From Marinomonas polaris DSM 16579 (GTDB lineage Bacteria; Pseudomonadota; Gammaproteobacteria; Pseudomonadales; Marinomonadaceae), in the NCBI RefSeq assembly GCF_900129155.1, contig NZ_FQVF01000003.1:311872-375871 (forward strand): 64,000 bases of DNA, given 5' to 3'. The position numbers were made by a program, and so were the translations under genes. Below, one piece after another: positions 25,904 through 34,804 of the stretch; within the stretch, counting starts at the first letter, position 1; every line of letters starts with the position of its first letter. The notes below the pieces were generated by a model that saw nothing but the letters and a program-made list of their open reading frames with translations, made no database searches and was not told the DNA's origin.

Positions 25904-26991
25904 TTCAAATCTCCTACATCAATGGATACAGGTCCATTAACGCTTAAAGCAAGTACACTACCATTAGTTTTTTCTAATATATTAGTAAGAGGTGGGAGGC
26001 GCTTACGAGTGAGTGGAACCAGACGATTTTCTGTTAGACCAAGTAAAATACCAGCCTGATTGGCCATAATAACTTGGCCGTTTGCATTAATAAAAGACGC
26101 CAAAATAGAGGCGCTAATTGGGTTTTTAATGTTTTTCCAGTCTGCACCGTTATCATCAGAAATGAATGTATTTCCTCGAAGCCCAGCCAGAACTATTTCA
26201 CTATCACCTAATAATTGCGCTGTAAAAAAACTCCCTTCATAAGGTGTCTCAAGAGTCGCAAAGGTTTGTCCATTGTCCGTTGAAAACGCAACAAAACCTT
26301 GTTCGCCCGCAATCAAGATACGATCAGCTTGTTTGCGAATACTGTATAAATGAAGTCCAAAGTAGTTTTGAATACGATCGATCCAAGACACCCAAGTTTT
26401 TCCTCCATCTTTTGTTTCCAGTGCCAAGCCGTATGCACCGACCACAATTAAATGATCTGGGCCAAGTAACAACATGTCTAAAAAAGGTTTATCAGGGCCA
26501 TCAGAGACTAACAATTTTGCCTGATAAATAGCCTCTTCATCTTTGGAAGCTTCGGCTTTCTGCAACAAATTTTGAGCGAGAGTACGACCATCCAATTGAA
26601 CCTTCCACTCTGCTCCACCATTCACCGTACGCAATACAATGCCGCCATGACCAATGGCATAGCCATTTTTTTCATCTGAAAAATCGACTCCCGTTAAGGT
26701 CACACTGACTGGCGAAGGTTGCTGCTGCCAGCTTTTACCGTCATCATCTGAACGGAGAATTAACCCACGCTCACCAACGGCAATCAGATGACTTCCTGCA
26801 TAAGACGCCGCCATTAACACTGAATGTTCAACAAGGTGAGATTCTATAGCAGGACGTTCTATTGCATCCGCAACGGCAGAAACAGCACCATCGATACGAC
26901 AAAGTAGCAATGCCATGATGGTATAGCGGCCGAGTTTGCGCCAAAAGTTAACCACTGTGACGGATGTCTCGGTAGTATTTTTATACGACAT
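25900..26991 (-). CDS. YCF48-like (photosystem II assembly factor-like) beta-propeller protein
   Basis: About 363 residues from the ATG at 26991, which has GAGGTGG just upstream. A GTG at 27003 overlapping the MFS stop is the alternative. After an N-terminal membrane or signal segment (YTIMALLLCRIDGAVSAVAD) come BNR/YCF48-type repeats: GLILRSDDDGKSWQQQ, GIVLRTVNGGAEWKV, ALETKDGGKTWVSW, VAFSTDNGQTFATL and NTFISDDNGADWKNI. It is probably periplasmic. Relatives sit next to MMPL/RND genes in several proteobacterial catabolic clusters and are presumed accessory to them. Its stop overlaps the RND start. Confidence 0.82.
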   Translation of the reverse strand: MSYKNTTETSVTVVNFWRKLGRYTIMALLLCRIDGAVSAVADAIERPAIESHLVEHSVLMAASYAGSHLIAVGERGLILRSDDDGKSWQQQPSPVSVTLTGVDFSDEKNGYAIGHGGIVLRTVNGGAEWKVQLDGRTLAQNLLQKAEASKDEEAIYQAKLLVSDGPDKPFLDMLLLGPDHLIVVGAYGLALETKDGGKTWVSWIDRIQNYFGLHLYSIRKQADRILIAGEQGFVAFSTDNGQTFATLETPYEGSFFTAQLLGDSEIVLAGLRGNTFISDDNGADWKNIKNPISASILASFINANGQVIMANQAGILLGLTENRLVPLTRKRLPPLTNILEKTNGSVLALSVNGPVSIDVGDLK

Positions 26992-26999
26992 AATCCACC

Positions 27000-28163
27000 T
27001 CACACCACTGACTCAGGTTGAGCCACCACTGAACCACTTCGGAAAACTCGCATGAAGCAAATAAGTGAAATGGATCCAAATACTAATGCAGCAATGCCAA
27101 TACCATGGTAACCCGCTAACTTAATAATGGTTCCTCCTAAGATAGGACCAATCGCTGCGCCAATCATTAGCATTGCTGGTGTTGCAGCCATGGCTCGACC
27201 TGATGTGTCTAAACGGGCCAATAACCCAAACACAAAAGTATGAGTAAACAGCATAATAGAAACAAAAAATGCAGCGGAAGCGGCGTAAAGTGCAAAACCT
27301 GTTGAGTTCATCATGATATTAGACAAAAGAATTTGCAGAACTGGGCCTGAAAACAAGACAACACGGGTCGAAATACGCTTTTCCAAAATACCCGCTAGTG
27401 CCGCCGCAACAATATTGATTAAAGCCAGTGCAATTAAAACAACAGTAATGGAATCTGTTGCAAAGCCTCTTTCATGGCCTACTCGCTCCATAAAACTGAA
27501 CGTCATGGCTTGAGTAATCGCCATCAAGCTTATCCCCACAATGCCATACCAAACACTGGTTGGAATTTTTGTTGGGGTTTCCGCCTGATCGCCCTGACTT
27601 TTTTCAGTTAATTTTAATGATGGGAAAGTCAGTAAGCAGACCAAAGAAGCCAATAACATAATGCCGCCAAAGATGACGAATAATGACTGTCCACCAACGG
27701 CTTGAGTAATATTAGGCGTTGCGCCCATGAAAATAAAACCCATAACCCCTAGGGTAAAGCCTGCAATCGCAAACAATTTATGCGGATTTTCGCCACGAGC
27801 TAATGTGCCATGAGCCATGCTTAATGCAGAGCTTGCGCTCAAACCAGCAACAAAGTGCAAAGCGGCTAACAGCATAAATTCGGATGTTTGAGATGCGCCG
27901 ATAAAACACACACCTGATACAAAAAAACCAAGCGTTGCCACCAAACGTGTATTAAGTCGTTTGAATTTAGGTGCTACAAATAAACTGGCACAAACTGCGC
28001 CAATTAAAAATAAGGTAACTAAGCTACCAGACTGCTGAGTATCAAATTTATAGTAAGAAACCAGTATGCCTATCCATAATGGAAGAGCGACTAAATCCAG
28101 CATCCCTGCACAATGGGAAATCATCAGAGCTAGGTTGCCTTTAAAACCAAAACGATGGCTCAT
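27000..28163 (-). CDS. MFS transporter
   Basis: About 387 residues from the ATG at 28163, chosen because GGGAGGTG precedes it. The frame is open to 28247, but those extra residues look non-coding. About 12 hydrophobic segments are present, such as MISHCAGMLDLVALPLWIGI and AMAATPAMLMIGAAIGPILGG. The canonical RXGRR loop is weak, so the subfamily is uncertain. It lies immediately upstream of the YCF48-like gene with overlapping stop/start codons. It probably imports the pathway substrate or exports an intermediate. Confidence 0.8.
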   Translation of the reverse strand: MSHRFGFKGNLALMISHCAGMLDLVALPLWIGILVSYYKFDTQQSGSLVTLFLIGAVCASLFVAPKFKRLNTRLVATLGFFVSGVCFIGASQTSEFMLLAALHFVAGLSASSALSMAHGTLARGENPHKLFAIAGFTLGVMGFIFMGATPNITQAVGGQSLFVIFGGIMLLASLVCLLTFPSLKLTEKSQGDQAETPTKIPTSVWYGIVGISLMAITQAMTFSFMERVGHERGFATDSITVVLIALALINIVAAALAGILEKRISTRVVLFSGPVLQILLSNIMMNSTGFALYAASAAFFVSIMLFTHTFVFGLLARLDTSGRAMAATPAMLMIGAAIGPILGGTIIKLAGYHGIGIAALVFGSISLICFMRVFRSGSVVAQPESVV

Positions 28164-28400
28164 CGCACACCTCCCATCAGAAAGGCGGCTTCTCTTCGAT
28201 CCGTAAAGCAAAAAATCCCGTATCGCACAGATATCATCAACATACAATTGTCATCCACTTTGTTTATTGTTATTTCGTGGTAATGGCTTATTTGCCACCT
28301 TTTAAGCTTTCATAGGGCAGTAATCAAAAATTACAGCTCCCCCTATAAAAGCTTTTTTTATTTTCTAAAATGATTCATTTATATTTTCACGAAGACAGAC

Positions 28401-29354
28401 TTACTCGTAAGCGCCATTTTTCCCTGAGTCTTTACCCGGTGCCCATTTATTTCTATAGCGCATCAAAAAGGTCTGTGATGTGTCTGCATCAGAGGTAGCT
28501 ACACGAGGCACCCAATTTTGGTCATGCAAATCCATGTCTGCATCCATTTCGATATGGCATGCAAATGGGCTGTTGAAGTACCAAAACCAGTTTGAACCAA
28601 AAATATGACGACCCGGTCCCCAAAATGCTTGATAGCCTTTCTCAATAAAACGCGAACCGTTTTGCATCATTTCTGTTGGCCCACCAAAGTGGAAAGTGAA
28701 ATGCTCGACACCTTGCATAAATGGTGGCGCACCAATCAAAAAGTGAGTGTGATGATCCAAGGTTCCTGCAGGTTGTAAGAATGGTCCTGTACCTTCAAAA
28801 CGATCAGTACAACGGAACCCTAAACGCTCCACATAAAACGCTTCCGCTTTAACCGGGTCAGGCACAAAATAAACGATATGCGACAGTGTGCGTGGACGTA
28901 TTTGTTCTGCATCATCATTAACCGCAAGATGGTTTACTGGGCGTTGAAATGGCGAGCCTGGCACATTCGAGATTTCGCCTGGCAAGGTTAGCTGTTTACG
29001 CTCAGTGACTTTAAAACCAATCACAAAACCTGAATCATCTTTTGATTCAATCGAGCCATCAGCCAATGTTTTCACGTCTCTGTCTTTGCTTAATTCCGCA
29101 GTAATCGCATCAATCGTTTCTTGATCTGCAACGCCCATGATGGTTTTACGCATCATACAGCCATTACCAATGCTTGCAGGTAAACTCTCATCTGCAGAGT
29201 GTACTAATACAACAGATGTCCCATCTAACGCTTCAAAACGGCCACCTTTTTCAGTGACATCAACAGGAAACAAACCGTAATCAGTCAAAAAAGTCGCGCA
29301 ACCAGCTACATCCTCAACCCCAAAAACGATGCTTTCTAAACCTACTATTTTCAT
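28401..29354 (-). CDS. Extradiol ring-cleavage dioxygenase (VOC superfamily, catechol 2,3-dioxygenase-like)
   Basis: A 317-residue two-domain vicinal-oxygen-chelate protein. The iron ligands of type I extradiol enzymes are in place: His159 (RTLSHIVYFVPD), His218 (GVEHFTFHFGG) and Glu269 (CHIEMDADMD). His201/His202/His204 and the C-terminal Tyr/Trp region line the expected pocket. It cleaves a catechol next to a hydroxyl group, giving a yellow semialdehyde-type product. It is followed downstream by transporters and preceded, 20 bases upstream, by the alpha/beta hydrolase. A 153-base gap to the MFS gene could hold a secondary promoter. Confidence 0.87.
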   Translation of the reverse strand: MKIVGLESIVFGVEDVAGCATFLTDYGLFPVDVTEKGGRFEALDGTSVVLVHSADESLPASIGNGCMMRKTIMGVADQETIDAITAELSKDRDVKTLADGSIESKDDSGFVIGFKVTERKQLTLPGEISNVPGSPFQRPVNHLAVNDDAEQIRPRTLSHIVYFVPDPVKAEAFYVERLGFRCTDRFEGTGPFLQPAGTLDHHTHFLIGAPPFMQGVEHFTFHFGGPTEMMQNGSRFIEKGYQAFWGPGRHIFGSNWFWYFNSPFACHIEMDADMDLHDQNWVPRVATSDADTSQTFLMRYRNKWAPGKDSGKNGAYE

Positions 29355-29374
29355 TCTTATTATCCTCTTTGGAT

Positions 29375-30532
29375 TTAGGCCGTATGGCCTTTAAGAGTTT
29401 CAGCCACCCAGTCAGCTATATACGCTCCGGCGTTGGCTGAATTATCAAAACTAGAGTGCTGTACGCCACCTTCACGATCAGTAAAGACTTTTAGCTCTCG
29501 ATTAGGACTGTTCACAAGTTGCTCATAAGTACGATGAGCCCATTTCAGCGGGATTTGTGAATCTTTTTCGCCGTGGGTCACAAGGAATGGCACTTTGATA
29601 CGATCCAGAACACCATCAAGGTGAACTTTTTCCGCAATCTCCATGAACTCATCCATGTCTTTTGCACCCCAAACCCAACGCACGTGCTCCCAATAATGCG
29701 GAACAGGAAAACTGCCTTCTTTTTCTAAACGACGTTTTTGTACGTCACGCCAGTCATGGTTCGCTCCCCAGACTACGCCACAAGCAAATCTTGGCTCAAA
29801 CGCTACTGCACGAGGACAGTAGTAACCACCCAGAGATACGCCTTCCATGCCAATACGTTTCGCATCAATCTCTTCACGTGTTTCCAACCAATCCACTATT
29901 CGGCTTGCCCAATGCTCACTGTCGAAGCGCGCAGTAAAACCTTGTTGACGAATGGCATCACCCGTACCTGGCTGATCCACAATTAATGAAGAGACACCAC
30001 GTTTCGCTAACCAAGCAGGCAAACCTACTCGGTATTTCATTTCTTTTGTTGAATCCAAACCGTTCACCTGCACTAACACAGGCGCTTTGCCTTCCACGCC
30101 TTCTGCTCTAACGTACAATGCAGAAAGGTGCTTTCCTTCATACGGAATCTGAACTAACTCACAATTCTCTTTAGACAATTCAAGACCACGAGCAAAAATG
30201 TCTTGGAAACGCTTATATAACGCTTCGCGACCTGGCGAACCATGCCCTTGTAAACGTTCAGCCGTGAGGTAATAAGTCGCTGCGCGACCATATTTATCAC
30301 CTGCGGAGATCATGCGGCCACGCGCTTCGTCTTCCTCCGCTAGCTCACACAACTTATCTGCCATGCGCTCCCAGCTTTCACGAAACGCTTTTGAACCCGC
30401 AGCGTCTTTTGCATCTGCCGCTTCTTTCAATGGCGCACACATTTCTTGGATCTCACCAATTCGAGCACCCATTTCTAGAGCAAGGTTGATAGAAAGATCC
30501 CATGGGTAATTAGTGGGAAAGTAACGAAACAT
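29375..30532 (-). CDS. Alpha/beta hydrolase (DUF1100/2,6-dihydroxypseudooxynicotine hydrolase-like)
   Basis: A 385-residue hydrolase with a helical N-terminal cap at about 1-125 and an alpha/beta core. The likely triad is Ser233 (GVSLGG), Asp324 (HGEKDSQIP) and His359 (VQHSS). Layout and length match the C-C-bond hydrolase of nicotine degradation (2,6-dihydroxypseudooxynicotine hydrolase) and its relatives. It could cleave an acyl side chain from an aromatic ring before ring cleavage, or hydrolyse the meta-cleavage product. It is 20 bases from the dioxygenase gene, strongly suggesting consecutive steps. Confidence 0.83.
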   Translation of the reverse strand: MFRYFPTNYPWDLSINLALEMGARIGEIQEMCAPLKEAADAKDAAGSKAFRESWERMADKLCELAEEDEARGRMISAGDKYGRAATYYLTAERLQGHGSPGREALYKRFQDIFARGLELSKENCELVQIPYEGKHLSALYVRAEGVEGKAPVLVQVNGLDSTKEMKYRVGLPAWLAKRGVSSLIVDQPGTGDAIRQQGFTARFDSEHWASRIVDWLETREEIDAKRIGMEGVSLGGYYCPRAVAFEPRFACGVVWGANHDWRDVQKRRLEKEGSFPVPHYWEHVRWVWGAKDMDEFMEIAEKVHLDGVLDRIKVPFLVTHGEKDSQIPLKWAHRTYEQLVNSPNRELKVFTDREGGVQHSSFDNSANAGAYIADWVAETLKGHTA

Positions 30533-30701
30533 AAATTCTCCAACGTTTTATATTTGAAAGCTGAGCAACAGCTTATGTTATGAAATACACTCTCTCGATT
30601 AACCGAAAACCTGCACCAAAGGACAAGTAAGACCAAAAGGGGGAAAGGAATCACTCCCCCTTTGATGCAAAATAATCAAATCAACTGAGTATTACATGAA
30701 T

Positions 30702-32069
30702 CTATCGTGTTCCCTGACGAGCCAAACCTTGACCAGTGAAAGTACTGGTAGGAAAGCGTGCAACAGGCTTATTTTGGAATGGTTTATCATTCATCACGTT
30801 AGCGATGTAGGCTTCACCAGATAACAAGTTGTAGAAACCAAAGGTTTGTGGAATAGTGCCCGGAAACTCAGGCATGATGTAATTGAATTGCCATAGCGTT
30901 TTCCAAAGTTCACCATTTGAATCCCAACGATCCCCTAAAGACGCCTGCCATGTATCTTCATCTAGGTAGTATCTGCTTCGTGTAGCCTGATGACGTTTAC
31001 CATCCGCTAAAGTTGCTTCCACTACCCAAACACGATGTTTTTCCCAACGAACCGCATCTGGATTTAAGTGATTACCTGTAATCGCCTGCTCATCACTAAA
31101 TTGCAAAAAGCGGTTTTCGTTATAAGGAATCAAGATTTCTTTCTTGCCCAATAACTTCCAATCGAACACCTCTGTCGTGCCTGAGAAAACACTCAACTCA
31201 TCAAAAGACATTAAGCCTGCCGTTGCTGGCGTTGGCGTATCACAGCATGCATTTGGTAATTTTCGAACTCGGCGCTGACCCGTCAAGTAGACATAAGCCG
31301 CACTTTTATCCGCGTCCAAATTTGTGCGTCCCACAATCCTTTCTCCGGCACGAATCGGTGGACCGTAGTTTTCAAGATTGACTTCCCAGAAGTAACCATC
31401 AAAATCATCGCTTGATCCTTCCTGGAAGTAATAAGGCATTTGGTTTTTCAACAGACCATCTGTTGTCAATACAGTTTTGCCACTGGATGTTATTTGATAC
31501 TGGTTAATTTCAGACTCCCAGCTCACGCCACGCCAAGACAAACGATGGTTATTGATCGCTTCCAAACCATTTTGTGGAATTGGAAAAGGAATACCGCCAT
31601 AAGCGCCTTTAAGGTCATCCCCATCAAGCGTAGCTTTTAACGCATTTTGAGTGGTGAAGTTATACACCCAATCTGGCGCGGTCGCCGTTCGGTGTGTTGG
31701 ATAAACATCAAGACGGTAAGTATCGGGATATTTTTCCAACATAGCTTTCACACCGTCGGTCAAATATTCGGCGTATTCCTTCATATTGGCAGCAGTAACT
31801 GAATACAATGGCTTTTCATTTGCAAAAGGATCTAAACGCTTGCCACCCAATACTTCTCCTGAAATAGGTTGATTGAATCCCCCTGTCCAAGCCGGAATAG
31901 AGCCATCTGTATTACCTGTTTTTTCAGCGCCAAAAGGCGTTAAATCTACCCCTAGTCTCGCGGCTTGTTCTGGGCTAACAGCGGCATTAGAAGCTATTGA
32001 AAAACAACCTAGTACTGCAGAGGTAACGAAAATACTAAGAGAGTGTTTTTTATTGTTATACATCATCAT
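30702..32069 (-). CDS. DUF1329 outer-membrane lipoprotein-sorting-like protein
   Basis: A 455-residue exported protein with a signal peptide of about 29 residues (HSLSIFVTSAVLGCFSIASNA). The mature start SPEQAARLGVDLTPFGAEK and the GSIPAWTGGF motif are the DUF1329 hallmarks. Members are LolB-like envelope proteins almost always paired with DUF1302 genes, as here (11 bases downstream). Function is not established; association with uptake or export of hydrophobic substrates is a literature-level inference. Full length. Confidence 0.9.
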   Translation of the reverse strand: MMMYNNKKHSLSIFVTSAVLGCFSIASNAAVSPEQAARLGVDLTPFGAEKTGNTDGSIPAWTGGFNQPISGEVLGGKRLDPFANEKPLYSVTAANMKEYAEYLTDGVKAMLEKYPDTYRLDVYPTHRTATAPDWVYNFTTQNALKATLDGDDLKGAYGGIPFPIPQNGLEAINNHRLSWRGVSWESEINQYQITSSGKTVLTTDGLLKNQMPYYFQEGSSDDFDGYFWEVNLENYGPPIRAGERIVGRTNLDADKSAAYVYLTGQRRVRKLPNACCDTPTPATAGLMSFDELSVFSGTTEVFDWKLLGKKEILIPYNENRFLQFSDEQAITGNHLNPDAVRWEKHRVWVVEATLADGKRHQATRSRYYLDEDTWQASLGDRWDSNGELWKTLWQFNYIMPEFPGTIPQTFGFYNLLSGEAYIANVMNDKPFQNKPVARFPTSTFTGQGLARQGTR

Positions 32070-32080
32070 TCTCCAAAAAA

Positions 32081-33697
32081 TTAAAAGGTCGTACTTATGG
32101 AAGCGGAGATAAAGTCTCGGTCTTTAAGAGATTGTTTATAGGTTTGGCTGTTGGTGTCATCATTAAACACACCCTCTGGTCCATAATATGTGACGTAACT
32201 AAGGGAGGCGTTCCAACGATTCAAATACAGCGCTTTCACACCTATGTTGATATCACCACCTTTATCAATACCAAATGAAGAGCCAAGTGCCGAAGACTTA
32301 CCAACGGTATAACTTGCACCAATAGATGGACTTAAATCCACGCCATCAAATACTTGACGATAAGTTGGCGTAAAGACCAAACGTATAGAGGCGGCTGACT
32401 TATCGGAATTTGGATTTAGCATGCTTTCATTTTGTGTCGTTTTTACACGAGTATTCCATGCAACCTCACCGACAAACGACGCTTCCTGAGCAATAAAGCT
32501 AGGGACATTGGCAATCCAGCTCACTTGCGCATGGGCTGTCTCACCAATGGCATAGCCAGGATTACTGTCGTTGTTATATCTTTCTTGAGAGGTATTACGA
32601 GCTTGAGGCGTGCTATTTAAAGGTGTGTTTTTACGATAAGATACTTCGCCAGCCCAACTCCAGCGACCAATGGTTTTTGCCATACTTGCACCATAAGCTT
32701 CAATACCTTCTGCATAAGCCCAACGGTAGTCTTGCGCGGTTGGTGGACCCATTACCCCAGGTATCGTTGTTGTATAGCTGTTACTAGGCGCATAAGCGTG
32801 AAACCGAATGGCATAAAGACCATAATCAACATCGTTATCGTAATCGCTAAACTTCAATTGAACACCGTACTGACCTGAGTCAGATGGTTCGGCATCATCG
32901 ATATGATCAAAGTTACCAATAGAACCTGCAAGAATCTGATCGCCACTTATGGTGTCACCAGAAGCTAGGTATGCTCCGGCAGGCTGTAATCGTGACTTCT
33001 CCCATTCGTAGGAATAATAAGCACCCACGGAAACACTTTCAGACACCGGCAAATCAATAGACACTTTACCCGTTGGTCTCATCGTTTCTTTAAATTGAGA
33101 GTTTGGAACAGACATGAGTTTAACAACATCCACTGGGCCTTGAGTGCCCGCAATGCCATTTGCGCCAAAGAACAAACTCTCTCCCCACAAAAGAGAATGT
33201 CGACCTACGCGTAACGTACCTTCCATGCCATCGACAACAGGAAAACGACCATACACGAACGCATCCATGAGTTCAGCATCCCCCCCCATGATGTCTTTGG
33301 TTTGATCAGAGAATTCACTTGCGGAACCGTAGTTATTATTAGTGCTGGTCGTATTATCGGTGGCTCGATGGTATACATCGTCATACCATGCCGCACCACT
33401 AACACGAACCCCAAAACCATCGTAAGATGCATCAAACTCTGAAAATAAATCTAATCGATTAGATACCAGTCCTTTATTAAAGTTGTTGTTACCATCGTCA
33501 TAGTTGTCGTCTGATGTAAGGGTGTCTGACTGATCCTTAAGACGCATTGCAGTGCTGTACTTCAAGGTATTATCAAAGCTAATTCTTAGGTCACGATTAC
33601 CTGTATCAATATTAAAGGCGTAACCTGTGCTTGCGCTTGAGGCAATCGCTAACGCAACGACCTTCAGCCTAAATGGCGTCGAGTTGATTGTTTTCAC
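32081..33697 (-). CDS. DUF1302 outer-membrane beta-barrel protein
   Basis: A 538-residue protein with a signal peptide (LKVVALAIASSASTGYA, cleaved near residue 27) and many alternating polar/aromatic strands. It ends in a terminal Phe (SASISTTF), as expected for a BAM-inserted barrel. DUF1302 members are porin-like and frequently pair with DUF1329. It is the first gene of the minus-strand train, facing the divergent LysR gene, with a perfect palindrome 96 bases upstream. It probably lets the hydrophobic substrate cross the outer membrane. Confidence 0.9.
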   Translation of the reverse strand: MKTINSTPFRLKVVALAIASSASTGYAFNIDTGNRDLRISFDNTLKYSTAMRLKDQSDTLTSDDNYDDGNNNFNKGLVSNRLDLFSEFDASYDGFGVRVSGAAWYDDVYHRATDNTTSTNNNYGSASEFSDQTKDIMGGDAELMDAFVYGRFPVVDGMEGTLRVGRHSLLWGESLFFGANGIAGTQGPVDVVKLMSVPNSQFKETMRPTGKVSIDLPVSESVSVGAYYSYEWEKSRLQPAGAYLASGDTISGDQILAGSIGNFDHIDDAEPSDSGQYGVQLKFSDYDNDVDYGLYAIRFHAYAPSNSYTTTIPGVMGPPTAQDYRWAYAEGIEAYGASMAKTIGRWSWAGEVSYRKNTPLNSTPQARNTSQERYNNDSNPGYAIGETAHAQVSWIANVPSFIAQEASFVGEVAWNTRVKTTQNESMLNPNSDKSAASIRLVFTPTYRQVFDGVDLSPSIGASYTVGKSSALGSSFGIDKGGDINIGVKALYLNRWNASLSYVTYYGPEGVFNDDTNSQTYKQSLKDRDFISASISTTF

Positions 33698-33792
33698 GTG
33701 TTCTTCCTCTCAAATTTTATTTTTATGTTTTAAGAACAAGTTAAATGTAAATTAGTCCGACCTTTCAGAAAAACCCTTTAAACTAAATCAAC

Positions 33793-33811
33793 CATTCGAT
33801 ACTATCGAATG
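33793..33811. promoter_or_regulatory. Perfect 19-bp palindrome in the LysR/DUF1302 divergent promoter
   Basis: CATTCGATA-C-TATCGAATG is fully symmetric (9+1+9). It is 31 bases upstream of the LysR start and 96 bases upstream of the DUF1302 start, a normal place for a LysR autoregulatory and activation site. Confidence 0.7.
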
Positions 33812-33841
33812 ATCAAAAAACAATAATTGACGAGAACCTTC

Positions 33842-34756
33842 ATGCGATTTAAAAAGCTCGACCTCAACCTTCTGGTGGCTTTAGATACCCTTCTCACTGT
33901 CCAAAGCATCACCAAAGGTGCAGAACAGCTCAATATGAGCCCATCCGCCCTAAGCAATTCACTATCGAGATTACGAGATTATTTTGAAGACGATCTGCTG
34001 ACACAGATAGGCAGAAGGATGGTCATCACCCCTATGGGAGAGAGTTTAAAAGCGAATGTACGCAACGCCTTGAACAATATAGAAAGCACAATTCTGGTAC
34101 AGCCTAGCTTCGACCCAAAAACAACCGACCGAATATTCAGTGTGTTTTGCTCAGATTACACGCAAACCGTTCTAGCTCCACATGCCTTAGAGATAGTAGG
34201 TAAACAACAAAGCACTGCTCGATTTCAATTCTTAGCACAAGTTGAAAACCCTGATGAGCAGCTAGAGCAAGGGAAAGCAGACCTATTAATCATTCCGTCT
34301 GATTTTGTATCCTCGAGACATCCCAGCAAGGTTCTCTATGAAGAAGAGTTCGTTTGCGTTGTTTGGAAAGACAGTAAAATAGCAAAAGGCAAGCTAACCA
34401 CAGAAAAATACGCGGAAGCAGGACATGTATTAATGCGTCCAGCTGTAGTAAAAAAAGATTTTTTTGAGACATCATTTGCACAAAAGTATGGCATTAAGCG
34501 TCGCTTAATTGCGACCACCTTCAGCTTTGCCTCGCTTCCAGCCTTAGTTATAGGATCTGAAAATATCGCCACGATTCACGCAAGACTGGCAAGGAAAATG
34601 GCCAAAGTATGGCCACTTAAAATTCTACCACTGCCTTTTGACATTCCACCAATGAAACAATGCGTGCAGTGGCATCAATACAGAAATAACGACGAAGGGC
34701 TTATTTGGCTAATAGACACACTGAAATCAGCCGCAATTAACATGGACGCAGAATAA
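33842..34756 (+). CDS. LysR-family regulator, likely controller of the 15-kb catabolic train
   Basis: About 304 residues from the ATG at 33842; the five-codon upstream extension begins with TTG and is less likely. The winged helix KKLDLNLLVALDTLLTVQSITKGAEQLNMSPSALSNSLSRLR is of the NodD/LinR/PcpR branch, which typically controls degradation of aromatics and organochlorines. The ligand domain follows. It is divergent from the DUF1302 gene with a shared palindrome, so it probably activates the train in response to its substrate or an intermediate. A bidirectional terminator follows. Confidence 0.88.
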   Translation: MRFKKLDLNLLVALDTLLTVQSITKGAEQLNMSPSALSNSLSRLRDYFEDDLLTQIGRRMVITPMGESLKANVRNALNNIESTILVQPSFDPKTTDRIFSVFCSDYTQTVLAPHALEIVGKQQSTARFQFLAQVENPDEQLEQGKADLLIIPSDFVSSRHPSKVLYEEEFVCVVWKDSKIAKGKLTTEKYAEAGHVLMRPAVVKKDFFETSFAQKYGIKRRLIATTFSFASLPALVIGSENIATIHARLARKMAKVWPLKILPLPFDIPPMKQCVQWHQYRNNDEGLIWLIDTLKSAAINMDAE

Positions 34757-34763
34757 CGCAAAG

Positions 34764-34804
34764 AAAAGGGTCTGTTCCGGCAAGTCAGGAATAGAACCTT
34801 TTCT
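34764..34804. terminator. Bidirectional terminator between LysR and the sulfatase maturase gene
   Basis: AAAAGGGTCTGTTCC on the left pairs with GGAATAGAACCTTTT on the right with two mismatches and a nine-base loop. A and T runs lie outside the stem. It overlaps the last codons of the convergent maturase gene. Confidence 0.75.
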
